A stretch of 64,000 bases of DNA from positions 1,240,001 to 1,304,000 of the forward strand of contig NZ_JACCFO010000001.1 in the NCBI RefSeq assembly GCF_013410565.1, written 5' to 3'. How positions within the stretch are numbered: the stretch's first letter is position 1; each line of letters begins with the position of its first letter. This document shows positions 52,349 through 60,784 of this stretch, piece by piece. The position numbers and the translations under genes were made by a program. This DNA comes from Streptomonospora nanhaiensis. Its GTDB lineage: Bacteria; Actinomycetota; Actinomycetes; Streptosporangiales; Streptosporangiaceae. Under the pieces are notes generated by a model that saw nothing but the letters and a program-made list of their open reading frames with translations, was not told the origin of the DNA and made no database searches.

Positions 52349-53287
52349 ATGGCCTTTTCCTCCGAGGGTGCGATCGACGCGCTGACCGGGCTGCCCGCAC
52401 CCGCCGTCGCGCTGGCGGTGCTGGTGTTCATGGCCCTGGAGACCACCGCGCTGATCGGCCTCTTCGCTCCCGGCGACCCGGTCGTGCTGTTCGCCGGGGC
52501 CACGGTCACCGACGCGGGCGGCTTCGCGCTGATGTGCGCGGCGACCCTGGGGGGCGCCCTGATCGGCGAGACGGCGGGCTATGCCATCGGCCGGCTGGGC
52601 GGCGAGCGGTTCCGCCGCAGCCGCATGGGCCGGTGGATCGGCGAGGACCGGTGGCTGCACGCCGAGGAGGTGCTGGCCCGCCCGCGCGGCGGCCTGGCGA
52701 TCATCGGGTCCCGGTTCGTGGCGGTGGTGCACGCGATCGTCCCGGTGCTGGCGGGCACGGTCGGCATGCCCTACCGGCGGTTCATCGGCTGGGCGATGGC
52801 GGGCAGCACGCTGTGGGCGCTGGTGCACATCGGGATCGGCGCGGTGTTCCGCGCCGCCGTGGGGGCCGACGGCGGCGGGCTGGGCGCGGTGACGGCGGTG
52901 GTGCTGGTGTGCGGCGCGGTGCTGATGCTGCTGAGCGGGCGGCGCCCGCGCCGGGCGCGCGACGCGGCGGCCGGGGCGGCGGGCGGCGCGGTGCCGCCCG
53001 CGGGCTCAGAACAGCAGGCCGGAGGGGTCGCCGACGAGCAGGACGGCCAGCGCGCCGCCGATCATGAACGGCCCGAAGGGGATCTGGGTGCGGCGCGTGG
53101 CGCGGCCGAGCAGGATGAGCGCCAACCCGTAGGCGGCCGACCCCAGGAACGCGACGAAGGTGCCGGAGAACACGGCGCCGAACCCCAGCCAGCCCAGGTG
53201 CAGGCCGACCAGCCCGGCGAGCTTGACGTCGCCCCAGCCCATGCCGGCCGGGTGGACGAACCACAGCAGCCAGTAGAAGGCGCTTAG
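52349..53287 (+). CDS. DedA-family membrane protein, 3' end antisense to the prepilin peptidase gene
   Basis: A 312-residue reading. Residues 1-200 are a DedA/VTT protein: a helix ending in [16 protein letters not shown], the [16 protein letters not shown] segment, [28 protein letters not shown] with the conserved Arg, and a last helix near residue 190. DedA proteins move polyprenyl phosphates or lipids across membranes. After about residue 215 the frame runs without stop for 282 bp antisense to the prepilin peptidase gene and yields Gln/Glu/Gly/Pro-rich sequence. The natural end may have been lost, or a frameshift may hide it. The start ATG lacks a strong ribosome-binding site. Confidence 0.82.
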   Translation: MAFSSEGAIDALTGLPAPAVALAVLVFMALETTALIGLFAPGDPVVLFAGATVTDAGGFALMCAATLGGALIGETAGYAIGRLGGERFRRSRMGRWIGEDRWLHAEEVLARPRGGLAIIGSRFVAVVHAIVPVLAGTVGMPYRRFIGWAMAGSTLWALVHIGIGAVFRAAVGADGGGLGAVTAVVLVCGAVLMLLSGRRPRRARDAAAGAAGGAVPPAGSEQQAGGVADEQDGQRAADHERPEGDLGAARGAAEQDERQPVGGRPQERDEGAGEHGAEPQPAQVQADQPGELDVAPAHAGRVDEPQQPVEGA

Positions 53288-53923
53288 CGCGGCCATGCCG
53301 CCCAGCGGCCCCACCAGCCCGGCGGGGTCGAGCGGCCCGGGCCCGGCGGCGGGGTCGGTGAGGGGCGCCAGCAGGGCCGCCCCGGCCACCAGGGCCACGG
53401 CCGCGGGGTAGGCGGCCAGGACCAGGGCGTTGGGCAGCCGGTGGACGCGGATGTCCACGGCGCTGAGCAGCGCGCCCAGGGCGGCGAAGAGCAGCAGGGC
53501 GGCGAGCCAGAGGGGCGCGCGGGCGGCCCCCTCGACCCCCAGGCTCAGGCCCGCCGCCGCGAACAGCACGGCGGTGGCGGCGCTCAGGCCGGGCGGCGCC
53601 GCGAGGCGGGCCGCGCAGGAGGGGCAGCGCCCGCGCAGCGCGACCGCGCCGCCCCGGGGCACGGGCAGCAGCCGGTGGAAGGGCACGGGGCGGGCGCAGT
53701 GCGGGCAGGTGGGCGGCGGCGGGGGCGTGTCGTCGGCGGGTCCGGGGTCGTGGCGGGCGAACAGCGGCACCACGCGCGCGCCGGCGGCGCCCGCCACCGC
53801 GCCCAGGGCCGCCAGGGCGGCGGCCAGGAGCAGGTCGGCGGGGCCGAGACCGGTCAGGGGCACGGCGGGGGCGGCACCCGGCAGGGCGGCGGCGCCGGGG
53901 AGGAGGGCGGGCAAGGCGGGCAT
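53006..53923 (-). CDS. A24-family prepilin peptidase
   Basis: A 305-residue membrane protease. It has a cytoplasmic four-cysteine domain (CPHCARPVPFHR then CPSCAARL) and several helices. One active Asp is in GALLSAVDIRVHRLPNAL, and the second in [19 protein letters not shown] (GxGD type). The C-terminal [16 protein letters not shown] is the family ending, so it is complete. It cleaves and may methylate type IV prepilin-like proteins. It is next to the aro operon, as in many actinobacteria. Its last 282 bp overlap the DedA gene tail to tail. Confidence 0.92.
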   Translation of the reverse strand: MPALPALLPGAAALPGAAPAVPLTGLGPADLLLAAALAALGAVAGAAGARVVPLFARHDPGPADDTPPPPPTCPHCARPVPFHRLLPVPRGGAVALRGRCPSCAARLAAPPGLSAATAVLFAAAGLSLGVEGAARAPLWLAALLLFAALGALLSAVDIRVHRLPNALVLAAYPAAVALVAGAALLAPLTDPAAGPGPLDPAGLVGPLGGMAALSAFYWLLWFVHPAGMGWGDVKLAGLVGLHLGWLGFGAVFSGTFVAFLGSAAYGLALILLGRATRRTQIPFGPFMIGGALAVLLVGDPSGLLF

Positions 53924-53979
53924 GGCCGGAACCTAGCCGACCGCGCCGGGGGTGCGCGCGGCGGTGTCCACAGGCGGGG

Positions 53980-54684
53980 TCAGTCGCCGCGGCTGGCGCG
54001 CACGACGGCGCTCAACTCGACGCCCCCGGGCAGCATCGGGGCGAGCTGGGCGGACAGGCGCTCGGCGACGCGGCGCAGCGACTCGTCGTCGCGCCGGTCC
54101 AGCTCCAGGCGGATGCCGATGTCGGCGCGCTCGGAGTCGTGGACGCGCACCCGGCCGATGCCGAACTCGTTGTGGGTGACGCGGTAGATGACGGCGAGGA
54201 CCTGGGGGTCCTCCTTGGGCGCGGGCACGGTGCCGTGCTCGGCCAGGGTGGTGAGGAACCGGCCCTGGACGGCGTAGGTGACGGGCCCGGCGACGTCGAC
54301 CACGACGGCGTCGGCGTCCTCCTCCAGGGCGGCCTGGCACGCCTCGACGGCGGTGACCGGCACCGGGCGGGCGTCCTCGCGCCAGGCGCGGGCGGCGGCG
54401 ACGCTGGTGAAGGCGAGCACGCCCCGGCGGCCGTCCTTGCCGATCATCAGCGGCAGCGCGATGTCGCTGGTCTTCTCGCGGGTGCGCCCGGCGGCGTCGC
54501 GCTCGACCTCGCCGGCGACGGCCACGACGGGGACCAGCAGGCGGGAGGCGCCGAGGGCGGCCAGCACCTGGCGGTCGCCGGCCTCGCCCTGGGAGTAGGC
54601 GGCGAGGCGGGAGGCGAGTTCGGGGTCGGCGGATCCGTCGTCGTCGCGAAAGCGCTGCGCGCCGAAGATGCTGGGGCGGGTCAC
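53980..54684 (-). CDS. SseB-family protein
   Basis: A 234-residue protein. The N-terminal half is an SseB domain: LLVPVVAVAGEV, IALPLMIGKDGRRGVLAFTS, and a hydrophobic strand pattern. The C-terminal half (VLAVIYRVTHNEFGIGRVRVH) resembles the enhanced-serine-sensitivity C domain. Function is unknown in actinobacteria. The GTG at 54684 has GGAG upstream; the longer reading to 54861 is rejected. Confidence 0.87.
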   Translation of the reverse strand: MTRPSIFGAQRFRDDDGSADPELASRLAAYSQGEAGDRQVLAALGASRLLVPVVAVAGEVERDAAGRTREKTSDIALPLMIGKDGRRGVLAFTSVAAARAWREDARPVPVTAVEACQAALEEDADAVVVDVAGPVTYAVQGRFLTTLAEHGTVPAPKEDPQVLAVIYRVTHNEFGIGRVRVHDSERADIGIRLELDRRDDESLRRVAERLSAQLAPMLPGGVELSAVVRASRGD

Positions 54685-54932
54685 GACGGGATCGGCTCCT
54701 GGGTTTCGGGGCGTGTCCGCCCCTGTCGGGATGTCCGCGGACCAGCTTAGCCAACGGTGCGGGCCGTCCGGGCGGGCGTCGGCGCGGCGGTACGGGGCCG
54801 TGCCCCGGGCCGGAACGAGTCGGGGCGGTTCGTCCACAGCCGACCATGTCGATCGCCACAATTCGGAGTCATGTGATTACGATGGGTCATGTCGGTTGTC
54901 GCGGGACAGGCCCGCCCAACACAGGGGGAGAC

Positions 54933-55478
54933 ATGGCCGAACAGCACCTCAAGCCCGGTACCTGGCGGATCGACACCGCCCACTCCGTGATCGGGTTCTC
55001 GGTGCGGCACATGATGGTCAGCCGCGTCCGGGGGCGCTTCGAGTCCTTCGACGCCGTGCTCACCGTGCCCGAGAACCCCATGGAGTCCTCGGTGCGCGCC
55101 ACGATCGACGCCGCCTCACTCAACACCGACAACGCCGACCGCGACAACCACGTGCGCTCCGCCGACTTCTTCGACGTCGCCAACCACCCGCAGTGGACCT
55201 TCACCTCCACCGGGATCGGCACCCAGGGCGAGGACTTCCTGCTGCGCGGCGACCTCACCGTCAAGGGCACCACCCGCCCCGTCGAACTCCGCCTGGAGTA
55301 CAACGGCGTCACCCTGGACACCTACGGCCTCACCCGCGCCGGGTTCCACGCCGAGACCGAGATCAGTCGCAGGGAGTTCGGCGTCGACATCGAGATGCCC
55401 ATGGACGGCGGCGGGGTGGTGGTGGCCGACCGCATCAAGATCGACATCGACGCGGAGTTCACCCACCAGGGCGAGTGA
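54933..55478 (+). CDS. YceI-family lipid-binding protein
   Basis: A 181-residue lipocalin-like barrel. Family motifs: WRIDTAHSVIGFSVRHMMVS, NADRDNHVRSADFFDVANHP, GDLTVKGTTRPVELRL and AEISRREFGVD-type sequence (ETEISRREFGVDIE). YceI proteins bind isoprenoid lipids. There is no signal peptide, so it is cytoplasmic, as in most actinobacteria. AGGGGGAG directly precedes the ATG. Confidence 0.94.
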   Translation: MAEQHLKPGTWRIDTAHSVIGFSVRHMMVSRVRGRFESFDAVLTVPENPMESSVRATIDAASLNTDNADRDNHVRSADFFDVANHPQWTFTSTGIGTQGEDFLLRGDLTVKGTTRPVELRLEYNGVTLDTYGLTRAGFHAETEISRREFGVDIEMPMDGGGVVVADRIKIDIDAEFTHQGE

Positions 55479-55557
55479 GCGCCCGCGCGCGGCCCGGCGC
55501 GCCCGGGCTGGGTATCCTCGCCGCGAGCCCGCCGGACCCGCCGCCCCAGGAGCGCCC

Positions 55558-55893
55558 ATGGAGCCCGATCCCGTCCCGCCCGCCACGCCGTTCACGGCCG
55601 AGGTCGTCCGCGCGGTCACCGCCCACATGAACGGCGACCACCCCCGCGAGACCCTGCTCATCTGCCGGGCGCTCGGCGGGCTGCCGCGCGCGGAGTCGGC
55701 GCGCATGGTCGGGCTCGACGCCGAGGGCGGCGACTACCGCGCGGTGGTCGACGGCGCCGAGGTCGCGGTGCGCATCCCCTGGTCGCAGCCGCTGCGCGAA
55801 CGCGCCCAGGTCCGCGCCGAGGTGGTGCGCATGTACCGGGAGGCGTGCGGCCTCCTGGGTGTCTCCCCCGGTGCCGGCCCCGGCCGGCACTGA
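55558..55893 (+). CDS. DUF2470 domain protein
   Basis: A 111-residue protein with the DUF2470 signature VVRAVTAHMNGDHPRETLLI and MVGLDAEGGDYRAVVDG, ending in a helical segment. The domain is found in haem-oxygenase-like or haem-utilisation proteins and also alone, as here. It lies 79 bp after the yceI gene on the same strand and may be co-transcribed. Confidence 0.9.
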   Translation: MEPDPVPPATPFTAEVVRAVTAHMNGDHPRETLLICRALGGLPRAESARMVGLDAEGGDYRAVVDGAEVAVRIPWSQPLRERAQVRAEVVRMYREACGLLGVSPGAGPGRH

Positions 55894-56041
55894 CCCCGGC
55901 CCCCATATCAGGGACGAATCCGGGTCGCCGGCAGCGGCGGCGGCCCGCCCCCCTCGCCTAGGCTGGAGGGGCCGCCCTCCCCCGGGCGGTGCCAGCGCAA
56001 CCGCCGACCGCCGAAAGGCCACGAGGGACACCGCCGCCACG

Positions 56042-58765
56042 ATGGTCCACCCCGAGTCCTCGGATTCCGACGCTCCCACCCGCAAAGTCGAGCCGGTCGC
56101 CGCAACCACCCGGCTCGACCCCCGGCGCGCCCGCACCCGCTGGGTCACCCGCATCCTCAACCCCGGAGGCGCCCGCCCCGGGCCGGCCTCCGACGAAGCC
56201 GCCGCGCCCGACGATCCCACGCGCCACGGCCCCCCCGGCGGAGCCGGGGGCGCCACCCGGGTGCTGCGCGCCGCCACCCGCACGTTGCGCCGCCCCGCGC
56301 GGCCCGGCGCGGCGGGGCCCTCCGGCGCGGCCGGCCCCTCCTCCGCCGGCCCGGCGCCGTGGTGGCGGCGGCTCCTCGCGCCGCTGGTGTCGTGGTTCCC
56401 CCGGCTGATCGCGCGCGTGGTGGTGGGGCCGGCCGGCGAGATCGACTACGCGGTGCCCGCCCAGCTCCGCCGCGACTACCGCGTGCTGGGCCACATCGGC
56501 GCCGGCGGCGAGGCAGTGGTCTACCTGGCCGAACCGGCCGGCGCCGAACCCGGGGGCGCGGCGCCCGCCCGCGTGGCGCTGAAGGTCTACCGGCCCGGGC
56601 ACGACGTCAACCGCGAACTGCTGGACCGGCTGCGCGCCCGCGGGGCCGCCGACCCCCACACCCCCGCCATCCACGGCTACGGGCGGGCGCGCAGCGCCTG
56701 GGGCGAGGACGTCGCCTGGGAGGCCCAGGAGTACTTCGCCGAGGGGTCGCTGCGCACGGTCCTGGAGAAGGGGCCGGTCGAGGACGCCCGCGCCCGCGCG
56801 ATCGTGCGGGCGGTGGCCGAGTGCCTGCACCACTGGCAGGAGACCCTCCAGCACAACCACACCGACGTCAAGCCCGAGAACCTGCTGATCCGCTCGCTGG
56901 ACCCGCCGGTCTTCGCGCTCACCGACTTCGGCGGCGCCGTGCGCGCCACCATGAGCCGCGTCTACGGCGGCCTGGCCATCACCGAGGCCTACGCCGCGCC
57001 CGAGGTGATCGAGGGCCGGCGCGAGGCGCCCGCCGCCTGGTGGTCGCTGGGCATCATGGTGCACGAACTGGTGACCGGGCGCCGTCCCGAGCGCGGCGAG
57101 AGCTGGCTGACCGCGCGCACCACCGAGATCGACGTGTCGGCCATCGCCGACGAGTCCTGGCGGCTGCTGGCCCGGGGCCTGCTCACCCCGGCGCCCTCGG
57201 CGCGCTGGGGCTACGCCGAGGTCACCCAGTGGCTGGCCGGCGAGCGCCCGCAGATCGTCACGCCGCACAGCCACGCGCCCATCCGCTTCGCCGACGTCTC
57301 CCACGACGACCCGCCGAGCCTGGCGTTCGACCTGCTGGACCGCTGGGACCGCGGCGAGGTCTGGCTGCGCACCCACTGGCCCACCCTGCGCACCTGGCTG
57401 GACCGCGAGGTCAACGACTACACGTTCGACCGGAGCTACCTCACCGACCTGGACGCCCACCCCGAGCGGGTGCACCTGGCCATCAGCGCGCTGGCCGCGC
57501 GCTACGTGCCGGGCATGCCGCCCCGGTACCGGGGGCTGGAGGTCAGTGCCGAGGGCGTGCTCGCCCTCGCCCAGGGCGACCGCAGCCGGCACGGCGTGCT
57601 GCGCGAGGCGCTGGAGCTGGGCGCGCTGAACCTGGCCGCGCGGCACTGGTGCGGGCACCCGGGCTGCCGGGCCGAGGGGTCGGGGCGGTGCGCGCTGCTG
57701 GAGCACGTCCAGCACGAGGCCCCGCTCATCGTGCGCCAGGTCGAGGCCACGGTGGCCCACCTGGCGGCCGGCCCGGCGGGCGCCGCCGGGGCCGCCGACC
57801 TGCCCGAGCACGCCTGGGACGGCGCCTGGGCGCAGGCCGTCGAACTCGTCTTGGACCCCGAGGCACGCGGGCGGGCGCGGCGCCTGCTGCGCGCCCAGTC
57901 CTGGCACCCGCGCCACCGCAGCCCCGCGCCGCTGGTGGACTGGTGGCGCGAGCAGCGCGACACCGGGCTGGGCCGCCGCTCCACCGAGACCGCCACCCAC
58001 GCGGCGCTGGTGACGGCCAACCTGCTGCTCCCGGTCGCGGTGCGGATGGGCGAGGTCCAGCGCGAGCGCGACCGGCAGGACAGCCGCTCGCGGCGCCGCG
58101 ACCGCTGGGCCGCGGTGTCGGGCGCGGCGGCCGACCGCTGGGAGCGGGTGCGCGAGCGGCTCAACGCCGGGGTGCCCGGACCGCACGATGCCACCAGGCC
58201 CGGCGCACCGCCCGGCCCGTGGGGGGCCGGGCCCTACGGGGCGCCGCTGAGCGAGGCCGACCGCGCCCGCGCCCGCCGCCGCGAGGAGACCGAGCGGCGC
58301 CGGGTGGACCGGGGCATGCAGCAGATCGAGCGCGCCATGGGCGCGGGGCGCGCCCGCCGCTTCGCCTACCCGGCCGCCGCGGCGGGGCTGGTCGACGGGC
58401 TGGGCCGGGCGCTGCGCGCCGACGGCTTCTACCCCGACCCCGGCGGCCCGTTCGCGGGCGCCTACGAGGGCATGGTGGAGTTCACCGGGCTGCCGCTGGT
58501 CTCGGCGGTGGCCGACGCCGCCGGCGCCGTGGTGGGCCTGCTGCCCGGGGCCGTGGCGGAGCAGTGGTGGCCGCCGGTGGTGCTGGCCGCGGTGCTGCTG
58601 GTCCTGGGCCGCACGGCGGCGGGCAAGGCGCGCGCCCGGACCCGGCTGATGGCCTACCGCCTGGCGGCGGCAGGGTCGGTGCTGATGCTCATCGTGGCGC
58701 TGTCCACGGGCCTGCTGACCCTGGCGGCCGGCGTGCTCATCCCGCTCTACAACGTCTTCGGCTGA
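56042..58765 (+). CDS. Large protein kinase with C-terminal membrane segments
   Basis: A 907-residue protein. Residues 1-125 are basic and low-complexity. A Ser/Thr kinase domain spans about 145-400: glycine loop GHIGAGGEAVVYLAE, Lys181 in VALKVYRP, the catalytic loop HNHTDVKPENLLI (HTD in place of HRD, Asp275), DFG at 295-297, and APE at 319-321. A helical middle region (about 430-640) includes a CGHPGCRAEGSGRC cysteine cluster near 536-549. After a Pro-rich stretch and a charged helix (about 735-775) come two membrane helices (about 848-860 and 880-905). The kinase appears active and membrane-tethered by its C terminus. Ligand and targets are unknown. Confidence 0.85.
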   Translation: MVHPESSDSDAPTRKVEPVAATTRLDPRRARTRWVTRILNPGGARPGPASDEAAAPDDPTRHGPPGGAGGATRVLRAATRTLRRPARPGAAGPSGAAGPSSAGPAPWWRRLLAPLVSWFPRLIARVVVGPAGEIDYAVPAQLRRDYRVLGHIGAGGEAVVYLAEPAGAEPGGAAPARVALKVYRPGHDVNRELLDRLRARGAADPHTPAIHGYGRARSAWGEDVAWEAQEYFAEGSLRTVLEKGPVEDARARAIVRAVAECLHHWQETLQHNHTDVKPENLLIRSLDPPVFALTDFGGAVRATMSRVYGGLAITEAYAAPEVIEGRREAPAAWWSLGIMVHELVTGRRPERGESWLTARTTEIDVSAIADESWRLLARGLLTPAPSARWGYAEVTQWLAGERPQIVTPHSHAPIRFADVSHDDPPSLAFDLLDRWDRGEVWLRTHWPTLRTWLDREVNDYTFDRSYLTDLDAHPERVHLAISALAARYVPGMPPRYRGLEVSAEGVLALAQGDRSRHGVLREALELGALNLAARHWCGHPGCRAEGSGRCALLEHVQHEAPLIVRQVEATVAHLAAGPAGAAGAADLPEHAWDGAWAQAVELVLDPEARGRARRLLRAQSWHPRHRSPAPLVDWWREQRDTGLGRRSTETATHAALVTANLLLPVAVRMGEVQRERDRQDSRSRRRDRWAAVSGAAADRWERVRERLNAGVPGPHDATRPGAPPGPWGAGPYGAPLSEADRARARRREETERRRVDRGMQQIERAMGAGRARRFAYPAAAAGLVDGLGRALRADGFYPDPGGPFAGAYEGMVEFTGLPLVSAVADAAGAVVGLLPGAVAEQWWPPVVLAAVLLVLGRTAAGKARARTRLMAYRLAAAGSVLMLIVALSTGLLTLAAGVLIPLYNVFG

Positions 58766-58878
58766 CCCCGCCCCCGCGCCGGGCCGGGCGCGCCGCGCGG
58801 GCGCGGCGCCGGGTGCCAGCGTCGGCGGGGGGACTATGATCGCCCGGGATCGACAACGGAGCGGAGAGGCGGTCTGCG

Positions 58879-59793
58879 GTGGGCGATGCGATCGAGTTGG
58901 CGGCGGGCGGCTACCGGGCCGTCGTCAGCCGCCGCGGAGCGGCGCTGTGCGGCCTGACGCACGAGGGCCGGGACCTGGTGTGGGGGTACCCGCCGGAGCA
59001 GGCCCCCGCCTCCTACCAGGGGCAACTGCTGGCGCCCTGGCCCAACCGGATCGCCGACGGCCGCTACCGCTTCGGCGGGCTGGAGCACCGGCTGGAGGTC
59101 ACCGAGCCCGAGCGCGGCACGGCGCTGCACGGACTGGTGCACGCGGTGCCGTGGCTGCCGGTGGAGATCGCCGGCGACCGCACGACGCTGACCCACCTGA
59201 TCGACGGCGCCCCGGGCTACCCGTTCCGGCTGGAGCTGAGTGTCACCTACGCGCTGGACGCCGCGGGCGGGCTGGAGGTCGCGGTCGAGGCGCGCAACAC
59301 CGGCGACGGCGCGGCCCCCTACGGCGTGGGCGCCCACCCCTACCTGCGGGTGCCGCTGCCGCTGGACGACGCGGTGCTGCGCCTGCCGGCAGGTAAGCGC
59401 TTGCCGGTCGACGGCCGCCTGCTGCCCGACGGCCCGCCCGAACCGGTCGCCGGCACCGAGCACGACTTCCGCACGCCCCGGCGCATCGGCACGACCGCCT
59501 TCGACACCGCGTTCACCGATCTGGAGCGCGATGCCGAAGGGCGGGCGTGGACGGTCCTGGCCGCGGGCGGCCGCGCCGTGGGGGTCTGGGCCGACCGCTC
59601 CTACGGCTGGCTCCAGGTGTTCAGCGCCGAGGGGCTGCCCGGCGGCCTGGCGCGCAGCGCGTTCGCGGTGGAGCCCATGACCTGCCCGCCGGACGCGTTC
59701 AACTCGGGGACGGACCTGCTGGTGCTGGAGCCGGGGGCCGCGGCCGTGCGGTCGCGGTTCGGCATCTGCGCGGTGGACCCGGGCGAGGTGTAG
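58879..59793 (+). CDS. Aldose 1-epimerase family protein
   Basis: A 304-residue galactose-mutarotase-like beta-sandwich. The catalytic His pair is in GTALHGLVHAVPW and GVGAHPYLRVP, with Arg in LLAPWPNRIADGRYRF and the Glu in SAFAVEPMTCPPDAFN. It interconverts anomers of aldoses or sugar phosphates. The GTG at 58879 has GAGAGG upstream. Confidence 0.92.
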   Translation: MGDAIELAAGGYRAVVSRRGAALCGLTHEGRDLVWGYPPEQAPASYQGQLLAPWPNRIADGRYRFGGLEHRLEVTEPERGTALHGLVHAVPWLPVEIAGDRTTLTHLIDGAPGYPFRLELSVTYALDAAGGLEVAVEARNTGDGAAPYGVGAHPYLRVPLPLDDAVLRLPAGKRLPVDGRLLPDGPPEPVAGTEHDFRTPRRIGTTAFDTAFTDLERDAEGRAWTVLAAGGRAVGVWADRSYGWLQVFSAEGLPGGLARSAFAVEPMTCPPDAFNSGTDLLVLEPGAAAVRSRFGICAVDPGEV

Positions 59794-59817
59794 GTCCCGG
59801 CCTCGCGGACCGGGACC
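59793..59817. terminator. Hairpin at the epimerase stop codon
   Basis: GGTCCCGG (59793-59800) and CCGGGACC (59810-59817) form a perfect 8-bp stem with a 9-nt loop, beginning at the last base of the stop codon. Another GC-rich hairpin (around CCGCCCCGCCC/GGGCGG) follows. The site lies between convergent genes. Confidence 0.5.
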
Positions 59818-59910
59818 GCCCCGCCCGGGGCGGCCGGGATGGGCGGCGGTCGATGGCGGAGTCGCGGGCGCGGCGGGATTTGGGCACGCCCGAAACACGG
59901 GGACGAGGGG

Positions 59911-60552
59911 TCAGCCCGGCTGCGGCGGTGCCGCGTGCGGCGCGTCGAGGGAGTGGCTCAGCCGGGCGAGGTCTTCGGGGGTGTCGATGTCGTCGGGGCT
60001 CGCGACGTCGTCGCAGGGGACCGTGGTCACCAGGTGGGAGTAGGCCCGCAGGAACGGCCGGGCGCCGACATCGCCCTCGGCGAGGGCGTGCACGCTCGGC
60101 CAGTGCTCGCGGCCCAGCAGGACCGGGTTGCGCAGGTTGCCCGAGTAGGTGGCGACGGCCGCACGGGCGCCGTCGCCGTAGGCGTCGAGCAGCCGGCGCA
60201 CCGCCGCCGAGGTCACCAGCGGCTGGTCGGCCAGTGCCACGACGACGGCGTCGACCTCCTCGGGCATGGCGTCCAGTCCGGTGCGCAGCGAGGACCCCAT
60301 GCCCGAGTCCCAGTCCGGGTTGTGCACCGGGGTGGCGTGCTCGACCTCCACCTCGGCGGCACCCGTCACGACGTAGACCGGTGCGCATCCCGCTTCGCGC
60401 AGGAGCCGCACCCCACGGTCGACCAACCGCTCCCCGGCCACCTCGATCAGCGCCTTGGGCCGGCCCAGCCGACTCCCCTCCCCCGCGGCCAGCAACAGCC
60501 CGGCGATCGACGTGTCGTCGGTGCCGTTCATGCTCTGCTCGCGTGTGGTCAT
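59911..60552 (-). CDS. MobA/MocA-like nucleotidyltransferase
   Basis: A 213-residue NTP-transferase. The nucleotide loop is GLLLAAGEGSRLGRPKALIE (about residues 19-38), followed by NPDWDSGMGSSLRTGLDAM, VVVALADQPLV and ATYSGNLRNPVLLGREHWP. These fit MocA-type molybdopterin cytidylyltransferases. The XdhC-like gene upstream on the same strand supports a role in maturing a molybdenum hydroxylase. No structural oxidase gene is in the window. ATG at 60552 is chosen; a second ATG seven codons in is possible. Confidence 0.88.
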   Translation of the reverse strand: MTTREQSMNGTDDTSIAGLLLAAGEGSRLGRPKALIEVAGERLVDRGVRLLREAGCAPVYVVTGAAEVEVEHATPVHNPDWDSGMGSSLRTGLDAMPEEVDAVVVALADQPLVTSAAVRRLLDAYGDGARAAVATYSGNLRNPVLLGREHWPSVHALAEGDVGARPFLRAYSHLVTTVPCDDVASPDDIDTPEDLARLSHSLDAPHAAPPQPG

Positions 60553-60784
60553 GACGTGATGATGCCACGCCCGCTGCCGCCGGGGACGCGGTCTTCGGGC
60601 TCGCTTGCCCAGGCTGCGGGCCGAAATCCGGTGACTCCGGGAGGTTCTGGGCGAACGATCGACGCCGTTACCGGGACAGGCTGACCGGTTCCGGCCGCGT
60701 GCGCCCCCGCGGCCGGGGGTGTCGCCGCCGGGGGCGGCGCCGCGCACGGGCCCTGACCCGTGCGCGGCGCCGACGCGACGCCCC

